The notes beneath the pieces were generated by a model. The model saw only the letters and a list, made by a program, of their open reading frames with translations. It was not told the DNA's origin and ran no database searches. Both the position numbers and the translations under genes were made by a program. Of a stretch of DNA of 23,726 nucleotides, positions 16,075 through 23,296 are shown piece by piece (the first letter of the stretch is position 1; every line of letters begins with the position of its first letter). This DNA is from CAXSEF01 sp964236535 (lineage in GTDB: Bacteria; Pseudomonadota; Alphaproteobacteria; Acetobacterales; Acetobacteraceae), in the NCBI GenBank assembly GCA_964236535.1, contig CAXSEF010000048.1:1-23726 (forward strand), read 5' to 3'.

Positions 16075-16448
16075 GGGGGACGCGAAGCCAAGGCCAAGGC
16101 GCCGCCCTGGACCCGCTGGGCCCTGAAGTTCCAGATCCACCCTGGAAAGGCGCCTTGGACACCCTGCAGGACATTGTGCTCCTGGCGAGAAACATTGATT
16201 TCAAGGGATCTTGTTGGGTGAGGGCAGAGCCCGGCCTTGCTTACCTTGCCCTGGCTTCTCGCCTGCGTTGCAGTGACCTGACAGCAGGCACTGACCGTAG
16301 GGGCTGAGACCCCGGATATGTATGCGGCAGGCCTAAAGGCTCATCATCGTGGACCGTCATGCAGCCGTTCGGATGCACGCCGGATGCCCGGACCTCAGCG
16401 GAGCCGGGCGGACCTCGGCGGAGCCTGGGCCAGCGCCTCTGCCTGGCC
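16075..16448. other. Convergent intergenic region with worn hairpin elements
   Basis: This 374-base gap lies between the 3' ends of phaC and the L,D-transpeptidase gene. It holds short GC-rich palindromes such as AAGGCGCCTT (16147-16156), a degenerate copy of the dispersed element at about 16085-16160, and a clearer copy at 16201-16243. No gene was recognised. It probably provides termination for both sides, but no classic hairpin plus U-run is visible. Confidence 0.55.
16201..16243 (+). repeat. Dispersed intergenic hairpin element, copy 4
   Basis: TCAAGGGATCTTGTTGGGT is followed by GAGGGCAGAGCCCGG and CCTTGCTTA. The second half is nearly the same as the copy ending at 22318 (GTAGAGCCCGG, CTTTGCTTA). 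The small GGGC-AGA-GCCC stem is intact. It lies downstream of phaC. Confidence 0.65.
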
Positions 16449-17462
16449 TCAGGGCGCCCCGGAGCTGTCCACGACCACGAGCACGCTGCCGGCGAGCGGG
16501 CTTGGCACCCTGTCGGGCAGCAGCAGCGCGCGGTAACGGATTTCGTCGACCGCAGCGCGCTCGTACTCGGCGTCGAGCACGCCGTGCCGGTCGAGGAAGC
16601 GATTCACGGCGTCGGGGATGCGGATGCAGCCTTGCGAGGCGGTGTGGCCGATGCGGCTCGCGAGGATCGCCGGATCGGTGGCGTGCATCTCCATGCGGAT
16701 CTGGATCGGGCTCTGGTCGGCGCCCCAGCCGCGATGAGCCCACTGCCAGCCGAAATCCCACACTCGCATGCCCTTCAGGCCGAGGCCGCGGATATGGTTC
16801 TCGTTGTAGGTGCCCTCGGCGCGGTAATCGAGGATGAGGTCGGAGTGCGGGAACACGCCGACCGGAGTGATGTAGTGGTCGAACCGCCCGGCCTGGCCGG
16901 TGGAGACGTGGCTGGTGCCGAGCACCTCCCACGCGCCGGCCGGGCGAACCAGGACCACGGAGAGCTGCTGCACTGCGGTGTTGCGGTCGACCGCGACGAT
17001 CAGCTGCGGGTGGTCGATGACGAAGTCGCTGGACGCCACGGTGCGGCGCAGCAGGCTGATGAGGGCGCGTTCGGCGGCGGGGTTGCGCGGCAGCAGGTGC
17101 GGCACTTCCTGTGCCAGCTCGGTGCGTAGCCGAGCGGCCTCGGTGGCGACCGCCGGCGCGGAAAGCTCCGAGGGCGGGGTACCGGGCAGGGCGGTCCGGG
17201 CGTCGGCGGTGACACCCTGCGGGAGCGCCATGGCCGGCGGAAGCACCGCGGCGGCGGTGCGCACCGGCGTGTGCGGGGCGAGCGGGACCGGGCTCGCCAG
17301 GGTAGGGACCTGGGCCGCCAGCTCGGAGGCAACGGCAGCCGACGTCTCCGAGCCATCCGGGGTGCCGGTCATGCTGCGTCCTTGGGCCAGGGCAGCGCCT
17401 GCGCACACGGACGCCGCGGCGCCGGAAAGAAGAAGCACGTGCAGCGGGCGGATCGGTCGCAT
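16449..17462 (-). CDS. Periplasmic L,D-transpeptidase (YkuD family)
   Basis: Predicted 337-residue exported enzyme. A signal peptide with a hydrophobic core (about 8-20) ends in A-L-A before Gln27. A long Pro/Ala/Thr-rich linker reaches to about residue 110. A conserved N-terminal region follows, and then the YkuD catalytic domain at about 165-320. The catalytic block has His260 (M-H-A-T-D-P), His273 and the nucleophile Cys279 in T-A-S-Q-G-C-I-R-I. Such enzymes cross-link peptidoglycan stem peptides 3-3 or attach proteins to them, using an L,D-bond donor. The S-Q-G-C variant in place of the commoner S-H-G-C is seen in part of the family. The gene is divergent from galM and convergent with phaC, so it is probably monocistronic. 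No strong Shine-Dalgarno is visible before the ATG at 17462. Confidence 0.9.
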   Translation of the reverse strand: MRPIRPLHVLLLSGAAASVCAGAALAQGRSMTGTPDGSETSAAVASELAAQVPTLASPVPLAPHTPVRTAAAVLPPAMALPQGVTADARTALPGTPPSELSAPAVATEAARLRTELAQEVPHLLPRNPAAERALISLLRRTVASSDFVIDHPQLIVAVDRNTAVQQLSVVLVRPAGAWEVLGTSHVSTGQAGRFDHYITPVGVFPHSDLILDYRAEGTYNENHIRGLGLKGMRVWDFGWQWAHRGWGADQSPIQIRMEMHATDPAILASRIGHTASQGCIRIPDAVNRFLDRHGVLDAEYERAAVDEIRYRALLLPDRVPSPLAGSVLVVVDSSGAP

Positions 17463-17762
17463 GTCGTCCCGGGGTTGTTACAACCAGGCCGCCATTATGC
17501 CCGTCCGGCCTGCGTGTTGCGACCGATTTTCGCGTCCGGCGGTCAGCAAGCCCAGCGGCTCTGCCTCTCGACTCGATAAGGTTTGAGGTCCCACGGCCGC
17601 ACATGAAAGGCGTCGCGGCAGGTCGCGGGGGGTGGTGCTGCATGGCTTGTATGAACGGTGTTCAAAGAACCATGCCTAAAGGACGTGACCTTTGGCGGTC
17701 TGGGCAGTGCCCGGCCTCGTTTGCCGGCAGAACCCGCCCCCGCGAGGGACGTTCGATATGCC
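17463..17762. other. Divergent intergenic region, ldt-type gene / galM
   Basis: 300 bases with promoters presumably in both directions. It holds one copy of the dispersed hairpin element (17675-17725). Just before that copy, GCATGG (17640-17645) and CCATGC (17670-17675) are the arms of a weak inverted repeat. No gene was recognised. Confidence 0.5.
17675..17725 (+). repeat. Dispersed intergenic hairpin element, copy 5
   Basis: CCTAAAGGACGTGACCTTTGG is a worn palindrome. It is directly followed by CGGTCTGGGCAGTGCCCGG and CCTCGTTTGCC. The order palindrome, GGTCTGGGCAG core, CCTTGCTT-like tail is the same as in copies 2 and 6. It ends 37 bases before the galM start, so it lies within the 5' leader or promoter of galM. 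Confidence 0.65.
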
Positions 17763-18812
17763 ATGACAGAATTCGGCATCCTCCCGGGCGGCGCGACGGC
17801 TCAGCTCTTGACGCTGGAGCGTGGCGCGTTGCGGGTACGTGTCACCGATTTCGGCGCACGCATGGTGTCGATCGAGGCGCCGGACCGCGACGGGGCGTCG
17901 GGAAACGTGCTGCTCGGGCTGGACGACGCCGGGGCGTATGCATCGGCCGGGGGCTCGTTCGGTGCGGTGCTGGGCCGCTGCGCGAACCGGATCGGCGGCG
18001 CGCGGTTCGTGCTCGGCGGGCGGACATATCGGCTGGTAGCCAACGACGGCGCCAGCACGCTGCATGGCGGGCCCGACGGCTTCGGGATGCGGCTGTGGAG
18101 CTTGCGCGAGGCGGTGGCGGCAGATGCGGCGGGCAACCCGTCGCTGCTGCTCGGGCTGCGCAGCCTGGACGGCGAAGGGGGATTCCCGGGCGAGGTGGAG
18201 GCCACAGCGCGCTACACCCTGCGGGCGGACGCGCTGCGCCTGGACCTGTCGGCGCGCGCCGATGCGCCCACCATCGTGAACCTGAGCGCGCATCCATACT
18301 TCAACCTCGGCGGAGACCCGCGTCACGACATCCTGGCGCACGAGCTGACGGTCCATGCGCATCGGTTCCTGCCGACCGGGTCGGACCAGGTGCCAACCGG
18401 CGAGTTGCGCGATGTCGCAGGCACGCCATTCGATTTTCGCGTGGCCACGGCGTTCGGCGAACGCATTTTCACAGCCGACCCGCAACTGATGCCCGGGCGC
18501 GGGTATGACAGCTGCCTGGTGCTGGACGGCGAACCGGGGGTGCTGCGCGAGGCAGCCCGGGTGCACGACCCACGCAGCGGCCGGACGCTGGAGGTGTGGA
18601 CCACCCAGCCCGGGCTGCAGGTGTATTCCGGCAACTCGCTCGACGGCTCGGTGGTGGGGCGCGGCGGAGTGATGCTGCGGCAGTCGAGCGGGTTCGCCCT
18701 GGAGCCGGAGAACTTCCCCGACGCGCCGAACCAGCCGGGATTTCCCTCGGCGGTGCTGCGGCCGGGCGAAGTTTATGCACAGACCATCGAGTACCGGTTC
18801 GGCAAGCAGTAG
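17763..18812 (+). CDS. galM: Aldose 1-epimerase (mutarotase)
   Basis: Predicted 349-residue cytosolic enzyme that interconverts the alpha and beta anomers of hexoses such as galactose and glucose. Family blocks are in order: G-R-C-A-N-R-I at 71-77, L-H-G-G with His101, and N-L-S-A-H-P-Y-F-N-L with His177 as the catalytic acid. A Y-D-S-C block (Asp249) follows, then F-A-L-E-P-E-N-F-P-D-A-P-N with Glu314 as the catalytic base. The total length matches E. coli GalM (346). The ATG at 17763 begins the family-like sequence; the frame is open for 35 codons upstream, but these overlap a repeat element and are not protein-like. No other galactose genes are nearby, so a house-keeping role in sugar use is likely. 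Confidence 0.95.
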   Translation: MTEFGILPGGATAQLLTLERGALRVRVTDFGARMVSIEAPDRDGASGNVLLGLDDAGAYASAGGSFGAVLGRCANRIGGARFVLGGRTYRLVANDGASTLHGGPDGFGMRLWSLREAVAADAAGNPSLLLGLRSLDGEGGFPGEVEATARYTLRADALRLDLSARADAPTIVNLSAHPYFNLGGDPRHDILAHELTVHAHRFLPTGSDQVPTGELRDVAGTPFDFRVATAFGERIFTADPQLMPGRGYDSCLVLDGEPGVLREAARVHDPRSGRTLEVWTTQPGLQVYSGNSLDGSVVGRGGVMLRQSSGFALEPENFPDAPNQPGFPSAVLRPGEVYAQTIEYRFGKQ

Positions 18813-19030
18813 CGCGAGACACCGCTCGGCCGGTGCGGACCGGCTGGGCGCTGCGGCGTGGAGCCGCGGGTTGCAGCTAGCCGAGGTATCATCGCGGTTT
18901 GGTTGCAGGGATGGTGCGGCGGGTGTGATGGTGCCCCATTAGGCCGAACGCTGGCGATGTGTAAGCCCACGGCCAGCGCAGGGTCGGGGTCGTGTCGGAC
19001 ACGGCCGGCCGCTTCGTAAAGGGATCTGCC

Positions 19031-19482
19031 ATGGTCGCCCTCACCGTCAACGGTGCGCAGCACCAGGTCGACGCGCCCGACAAAATGCCGCTGCTCTGGG
19101 TGCTGCGCGACGTGATCGGCCTGACCGGCACCAAGTTCGGCTGCGGCATCGCGCAATGCGGCGTGTGCACCGTCCACGTCGGCTGCAAGCCGGTGCGCTC
19201 GTGTCTGTATCCGATGGGCACGGTGAGCAGCCAGCCGGTGACCACGATCGAGGCGATCGGCAGACGCCAAACGGCGCGCGGGTGCAGAAGGCGTGGCTGG
19301 CGGCCGAGGTGGTGCAGTGCGGCTACTGCCAGCCGGGGCAGATCATGTCGGCCACTGCGCTGCTGAACACGACGCCCAAGCCGAGCGACGCGGAGATCGA
19401 TGCGGCGACGAGCGGCAACATCTGTCGCTGCGGCACCTACGTGCGCATCCGCCAGGCCATCCATGACGCGGCGCAGGCGTGA
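19031..19482 (+). pseudogene. 2Fe-2S small subunit of a molybdenum hydroxylase (frameshifted)
   Basis: Remnant of a ~150-residue IorA/CoxS-type subunit that carries two [2Fe-2S] clusters between the molybdenum subunit and the electron acceptor. The first half, from the ATG at 19031, has the plant-type ferredoxin motif G-C-G-I-A-Q-C-G-V-C and V-R-S-C. The second half, in another frame, has C-G-Y-C-Q-P-G-Q-I-M and N-I-C-R-C-G-T-Y. The two frames meet near 19258-19265: T-T-I-E-A-I-G in the first should run into Q-T-P-N-G-A-R-V-Q-K in the second. Loss of one base explains the break. AAGGGA lies before the ATG. A single frameshift could be a sequencing error, but both downstream partner genes are also broken, so decay is more likely. 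Confidence 0.85.
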
Positions 19483-19493
19483 GGGGTGCGGAC

Positions 19494-21507
19494 ATGGGGC
19501 ACACCCAGCGTGGCGGCGCCGGGGCAGGCGGCTGCGGCGGCAGCTGGTGCTGCAGGCAGGCGCAGCGGTGAGGGGCGGGCTGCTGCTGGGCTTCCGGGTG
19601 TCCGAGCTGGCGCGCGCCGCTGGCCGGGCGCGGCAGGGCTTGGGCCGAGTACGGCGGGGCCGGACGGAGCGTTCACGCCCAACGGGTTCATCAGCATCGG
19701 GCGCGACGGGCGGGTGACGCTGATCATGCGCAACACCGAGTGCGGGCAGGGGATCTGGACTTCGGCGTCGATGCTGATCGCCGAGGAACTGGAGGTCGGG
19801 CTCGACCAGGTGACGGCGATGGCGGCACCGCCGGATACCAAGGCCTACACCGACCCGCTGCTCGGCGAGCAGGCGAGCGGTGGCTCGGTGTCGATCCGCG
19901 GCGACTGGAAGCCGCTGCGCGAGGCGGGTGCGGTCGGGCGCACCATGCTGGTGCAGGCTGCGGCAAACCGCTGGGGCGTCGACCCGGCGAGCTGCAAGGC
20001 GGCGCGCGCGGTGGTGACCCATGCGGCAAGCGGCCGCTCGCTGGGCTATGGGGCGGTGGTGGATGCGGCGGCACAGCTGCCGATTCCCACCGAAGTGGTG
20101 CTGAAGAACACGGCGAAGTTCACTTTGGTGGGTACTTCGCCGCGGCGCCTGGACACGCCCGCCAAGGTCGATGGCAGCGCGACCTTCGGCATCGACGTCA
20201 GGCCGGCGGGGCTGGGCGTGGGCACGGTCAGCGCCTGCGCGGTGAAGGGCGGCAAGCTGCGCTCGTTCAACGAGACGGCGGCGCGGGCAGTGCCGGGGGT
20301 GCGCGACGTGGTGGCGCTCGACGATGTGGTCGCGGTGATCGGCGAGCACATGTGGGCGGCCAAGCAGGAGCTCGCCGCGGCGGCGCCGGTCTGGGACGAC
20401 GGGCCGAACGCGGGGGCAAACATCGGCGAGATGATCGGCCAGCTTGATGCGGCGTCGAAGAACGCGGGCGTGGTGGCCAAGGATGAGGGCGACGCCGACG
20501 CGGTGATCGTCACATCAGTGAAGAAGCTGGAGGTGGTCTACCAGCTGCCGTTCCTGGCGCATCCGCCGATGGAGGCGATGAACGCCACGCTGCACGTGCG
20601 GGCCGACGGTGCGGACCTGTGGGTGGGACCCAGGTGCCGGTGCGGGCACAGGCCACCGTGGCCAAGGAGACTGGCCTGCCGATCGACAAGGGGGCGGTGC
20701 ACAACCAGTTCATGGGCGGCGCGTTCGGGCGGCGGCTCGACGTGGACTTCATTACCCAGGCGGCGCGCATCGCCAAGCATATCAGCTACCCGATGAAGAT
20801 CATCTGGACGCGCGAGGAGGACATCCAGCACGATCTGTACTGCCCGTACTACTACGACTGAATATCCGCCGGTCTGGACGTGCAGGGCAGGGTGACGGCG
20901 TGGTCGCATCGCACGACCGGGTCGTCGGTGATGGCGCGCTGGGCGCCGCCGGGGATGAAGAAGGACGGACCGCTGGACCCCGACGCGGTCGAGGGCGCGG
21001 AAGAGACGCCGTATGCGTTTCCGGCGCAGAGGACCGAGTGGGTGCGCGATGAGCCAAGTGCGCTGACCACGCTGTGGTGGCGCGGGGTCGGGCCGATGCA
21101 CAACGTGTTCGTGGTCGAGAGCTTCGTCGACGAGCTGGCTTCGGCAGCGGGCCGCGATCCGGTGGAGTCCCGCCGCGCGCTGCTGCCAGCGAATAACCCG
21201 CGGGCGTTTGCGGTGCTCAATCTCGCGGCGGAGAAAGCCGGGTGGGGCACGGCGCTGTCGGAAGGAGCCGGGCGAGGCGTGGCGCTGCAGTTCTCGTTCG
21301 GCACGCTGATGGCGACGGTGGCCGAGGTCGTGGTCGATCGGGCCGACGAGGTGCAACTGCGCCGGCTGACGGTGGCGCTCGGTTGCGGGCCGGTGGTCAA
21401 CCCGGACACCGTGATGGCGCAGGTGCAGGGCGGGCTCGTGTTTGGGTTGAGCACGGCGCCGGCTCAGGCGAATCCCGTTCGCCACCGGCCAGTTGACGGG
21501 GGTATGA
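19494..21507 (+). pseudogene. Molybdopterin large subunit, IorB-like aldehyde/isoquinoline oxidoreductase (decayed)
   Basis: Remnant of a ~730-residue xanthine-oxidase-family subunit. A Tat-like leader (R-R-Q-L-V-L-Q-A-G-A-A) is readable near 19535-19600, in a different frame from the ATG at 19494. The frame changes again near 19640. A long readable part follows (F-T-P-N-G-F-I-S-I-G ... A-K-Q-E-L-A-A-A-A). Next is a one-base loss at about 20625-20628, where V-G should run into T-Q-V-P-V-R-A-Q. An in-frame TGA at 20859-20861 falls between Y-Y-Y-D and I-S-A-G-L-D. An internal deletion of roughly 100 codons near 21460 joins F-G-L-S-T to A-P-A-Q-A-N. A further small frameshift precedes the terminal F-A-T-G-Q. 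The deletion removes the C-terminal G-x-G-E block with the active-site glutamate of this family. Five or six separate lesions make sequencing error an unlikely explanation. Confidence 0.9.
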
Positions 21508-22191
21508 GGGCGGCGCGGGGAGTAGGGATGGACAAGGCGTGCCTGCACCGTGTCGGCGCCGCCGGCGTCGGCAGCGCCGGTGACTCGGCTGATAGGCGGA
21601 GCACTGCTGCGGACGGCGCGGGTGTCGTAACGTCGGGCGCGGTCGTCGTGCTGCCGGTGGTCGCGCGGGCCGATGCGGGCGATCTGGTGAAGAAGGGCAA
21701 ATACCTGACACGGGCGGCGGATTGCGCGGCCTGCCATGCGTTGCCGGGCGGCGAGGCCTGGGTGGGCGGGCGCAAGTTCATGCTGCCGATAGGGGTGATG
21801 AAATGCCGGCGGCCAACGTGGTCTCTGCGGCTGCGGGTGGCGCGGCGCCCGGATCGTCGATGGTGTCCGACGCCAGCGATGCCGGCGGGTTGGGCGAGAG
21901 GGTGTTCGCGCAGGCCTGCGCCGGCTGCCACCTGCAGACGGGGCGGGGCGGCAGTCGCCCTGGGCGGCGCTGGGCGGGGACTACAGCACCGGGGATTTGG
22001 CGGGGGTCAACATCGTTGCCATGCTGCAGCATGGCTCGCAGATCAAGACCAAGTACGGGCTGATGTTCATGCACGGCTTCACCGAGGCGTATATCGCGAC
22101 GGAGATGACGGCGGTGGCGAACTACGTCATCGCGCACTACTCGGGGCGAGTGGGCACAGTGACAGTGCGGGACTTCAAGCCGGCGGAGTGA
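21504..22191 (+). pseudogene. Cytochrome c subunit of the molybdenum hydroxylase (internally deleted)
   Basis: Remnant of the membrane-associated multi-haem cytochrome c that passes electrons from the molybdenum subunit to the respiratory chain. The reading starts at an ATG that overlaps the large-subunit TGA by 4 bases. It shows a signal-peptide-like stretch (G-A-V-V-V-L-P-V-V-A-R-A-D-A) and the first haem site C-A-A-C-H (near 21728-21742), followed by A-L-P-G-G-E-A-W. Sequence after P-I-G-V-M is lost. Reading resumes in another frame with the last haem site, C-A-G-C-H (near 21916-21930). A further frame change near 21947 leads into Q-S-P-W-A-A-L-G-G and an intact end (N-Y-V-I-A-H-Y, stop at 22191). 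Intact relatives have about 430 residues and three haem sites, so the middle haem domain, roughly 200 residues, is missing. Confidence 0.85.
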
Positions 22192-22199
22192 AAGCAAGC

Positions 22200-22318
22200 A
22201 AGGCCAGAGGCTTTGCCTCTGGACCCCAAAGGCTGAGCCTTTGGAATCCTTATGCTTGGTGACGGGATCAAAGGGCGGCCGGCTCTTTGCGGGTCTGGGT
22301 AGAGCCCGGCTTTGCTTA
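22200..22318 (+). repeat. Dispersed intergenic hairpin element, copy 6 (most complete)
   Basis: Three parts lie in a row. CCAGAGGC-TTT-GCCTCTGG (22204-22222) and CCAAAGGC-TGA-GCCTTTGG (22226-22244) are perfect 8-bp stems with 3-base loops. From 22264 a worn AAAGGG/CTTTG palindrome is followed by GGGTCTGGGTAGAGCCCGG and CTTTGCTTA. It fills the gap between the decayed cytochrome gene (plus) and the vWA gene (minus), which converge here, so it may also end transcription from both sides. Confidence 0.75.
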
Positions 22319-23296
22319 TCAGGCGATCTCGCGGGTGAGCTTGCGGCGCATGGCGTCGGCGAAGCGGGCGTAGTCAGGGCAGGGCAAGGCAAAGCAGCCC
22401 GGACCGCCGATGACGTCGCGCGTGAAGGTGTCGACCAGATCGGGTTCCTCGTGCAGCACGCACAGCCCGTTGATCGTGATGCCGCGCGAGGCCATGCGGT
22501 CGCGGATAGCGGCGGGTTCGGGTCCGTCGTTGCTGGCGCCGTCGGCGGCAAGGTCAAGGATGCGGCGAGGCGTGGAGACGTCGGCGAGCAGGCGATTCGC
22601 GGCGAGGAGGGCGGAGCCGATCGCGGTCAGGCCGGGTTGGACGAGGCGCGGGATATCGTCGACGGCCTGGGCGAAGGCGGCGATGTCGTCGAGGGTGACG
22701 AGGCGGGTCCAGGGGATCATGGTTTCCTGGGCGCGGCTGCCGGAAAACACGAGCAGGGCGCACAGGCTGGAATGACCGGAGGTTAGGCCCTGGGCGATCT
22801 CCGGGTCGCGCAGGGCTTCGGCGATCCCGCCGGCGATCAGGGTGAATTCCTCGTAGGTGACGCTGGCGGAGGCGTCGAAAGCAAGGAGGAGTGCGAGGTC
22901 GGCTTCGGGCATTGGGAGCAGGGTGAGGGGTTCGGCCTGCGGGTGTAAAGCTGGGTGGTGGGGCTGCTCAAGGGAAAGGAAGGTCAGGAAGTCGGCGTCG
23001 CCGGCGCCGGAGACGACCCATAGGTCGACGTCGCCTTTGAGGGAGGCCGCGAACTCGATCTCGACGGCGTCGGGGCGGTGCTCCAGGGCGCCGACGGTTG
23101 CTTCAAGGCGTGCCACGATGTCGCCGAGCGCACCCATGGCTCTATCGAAGGTTTCGCCGGTCTGCTCGATCAGGTGGTCGACGACAACAGCTTGGGGACT
23201 AATGGCGTGGAGGCCGGCGGCGGGGGCGCCAGAGTTGCGGGTGCCGAGGCGGACGGTGTGACCGCTGGGGAATTTAACGACGATGGAGTCTGGCAT
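22319..23296 (-). CDS. Trypco1-like domain fused to DUF1194 / von Willebrand A domain
   Basis: Predicted 325-residue protein without signal peptide or membrane helix. Residues 1-110 resemble trypsin-co-occurring domain 1 (CU044_2847 family): an N-terminal beta-hairpin (I-V-V-K-F-P-S-G), a helix (F-D-R-A-M-G-A-L-G-D-I), then P-D-A-V-E-I-E-F-A-A-S-L-K and F-L-T-F-L-S-L-E. Residues 131-325 match DUF1194, a vWA domain. Its metal site is complete: D-A-S-A-S (Asp141, Ser143, Ser145), Thr224 and Asp252. The family end D-V-I-G-G-P-G and R-R-K-L-T-R-E-I-A is present. DUF1194 proteins known to me are usually exported single-domain proteins, so this fusion and the likely cytosolic location are unusual. 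Trypco domains are associated with predicted bacterial conflict systems with trypsin-like proteases. Any partner gene would lie beyond the right edge of the window. Confidence 0.8.
   Translation of the reverse strand: MPDSIVVKFPSGHTVRLGTRNSGAPAAGLHAISPQAVVVDHLIEQTGETFDRAMGALGDIVARLEATVGALEHRPDAVEIEFAASLKGDVDLWVVSGAGDADFLTFLSLEQPHHPALHPQAEPLTLLPMPEADLALLLAFDASASVTYEEFTLIAGGIAEALRDPEIAQGLTSGHSSLCALLVFSGSRAQETMIPWTRLVTLDDIAAFAQAVDDIPRLVQPGLTAIGSALLAANRLLADVSTPRRILDLAADGASNDGPEPAAIRDRMASRGITINGLCVLHEEPDLVDTFTRDVIGGPGCFALPCPDYARFADAMRRKLTREIA

Noticed and set aside
18889..20349. Minus-strand frame of 486 codons opposite the molybdenum-hydroxylase remnants
   Set aside because: Composition is shadow-like and no family is recognisable; the plus strand carries clear ferredoxin and molybdopterin-subunit motifs.
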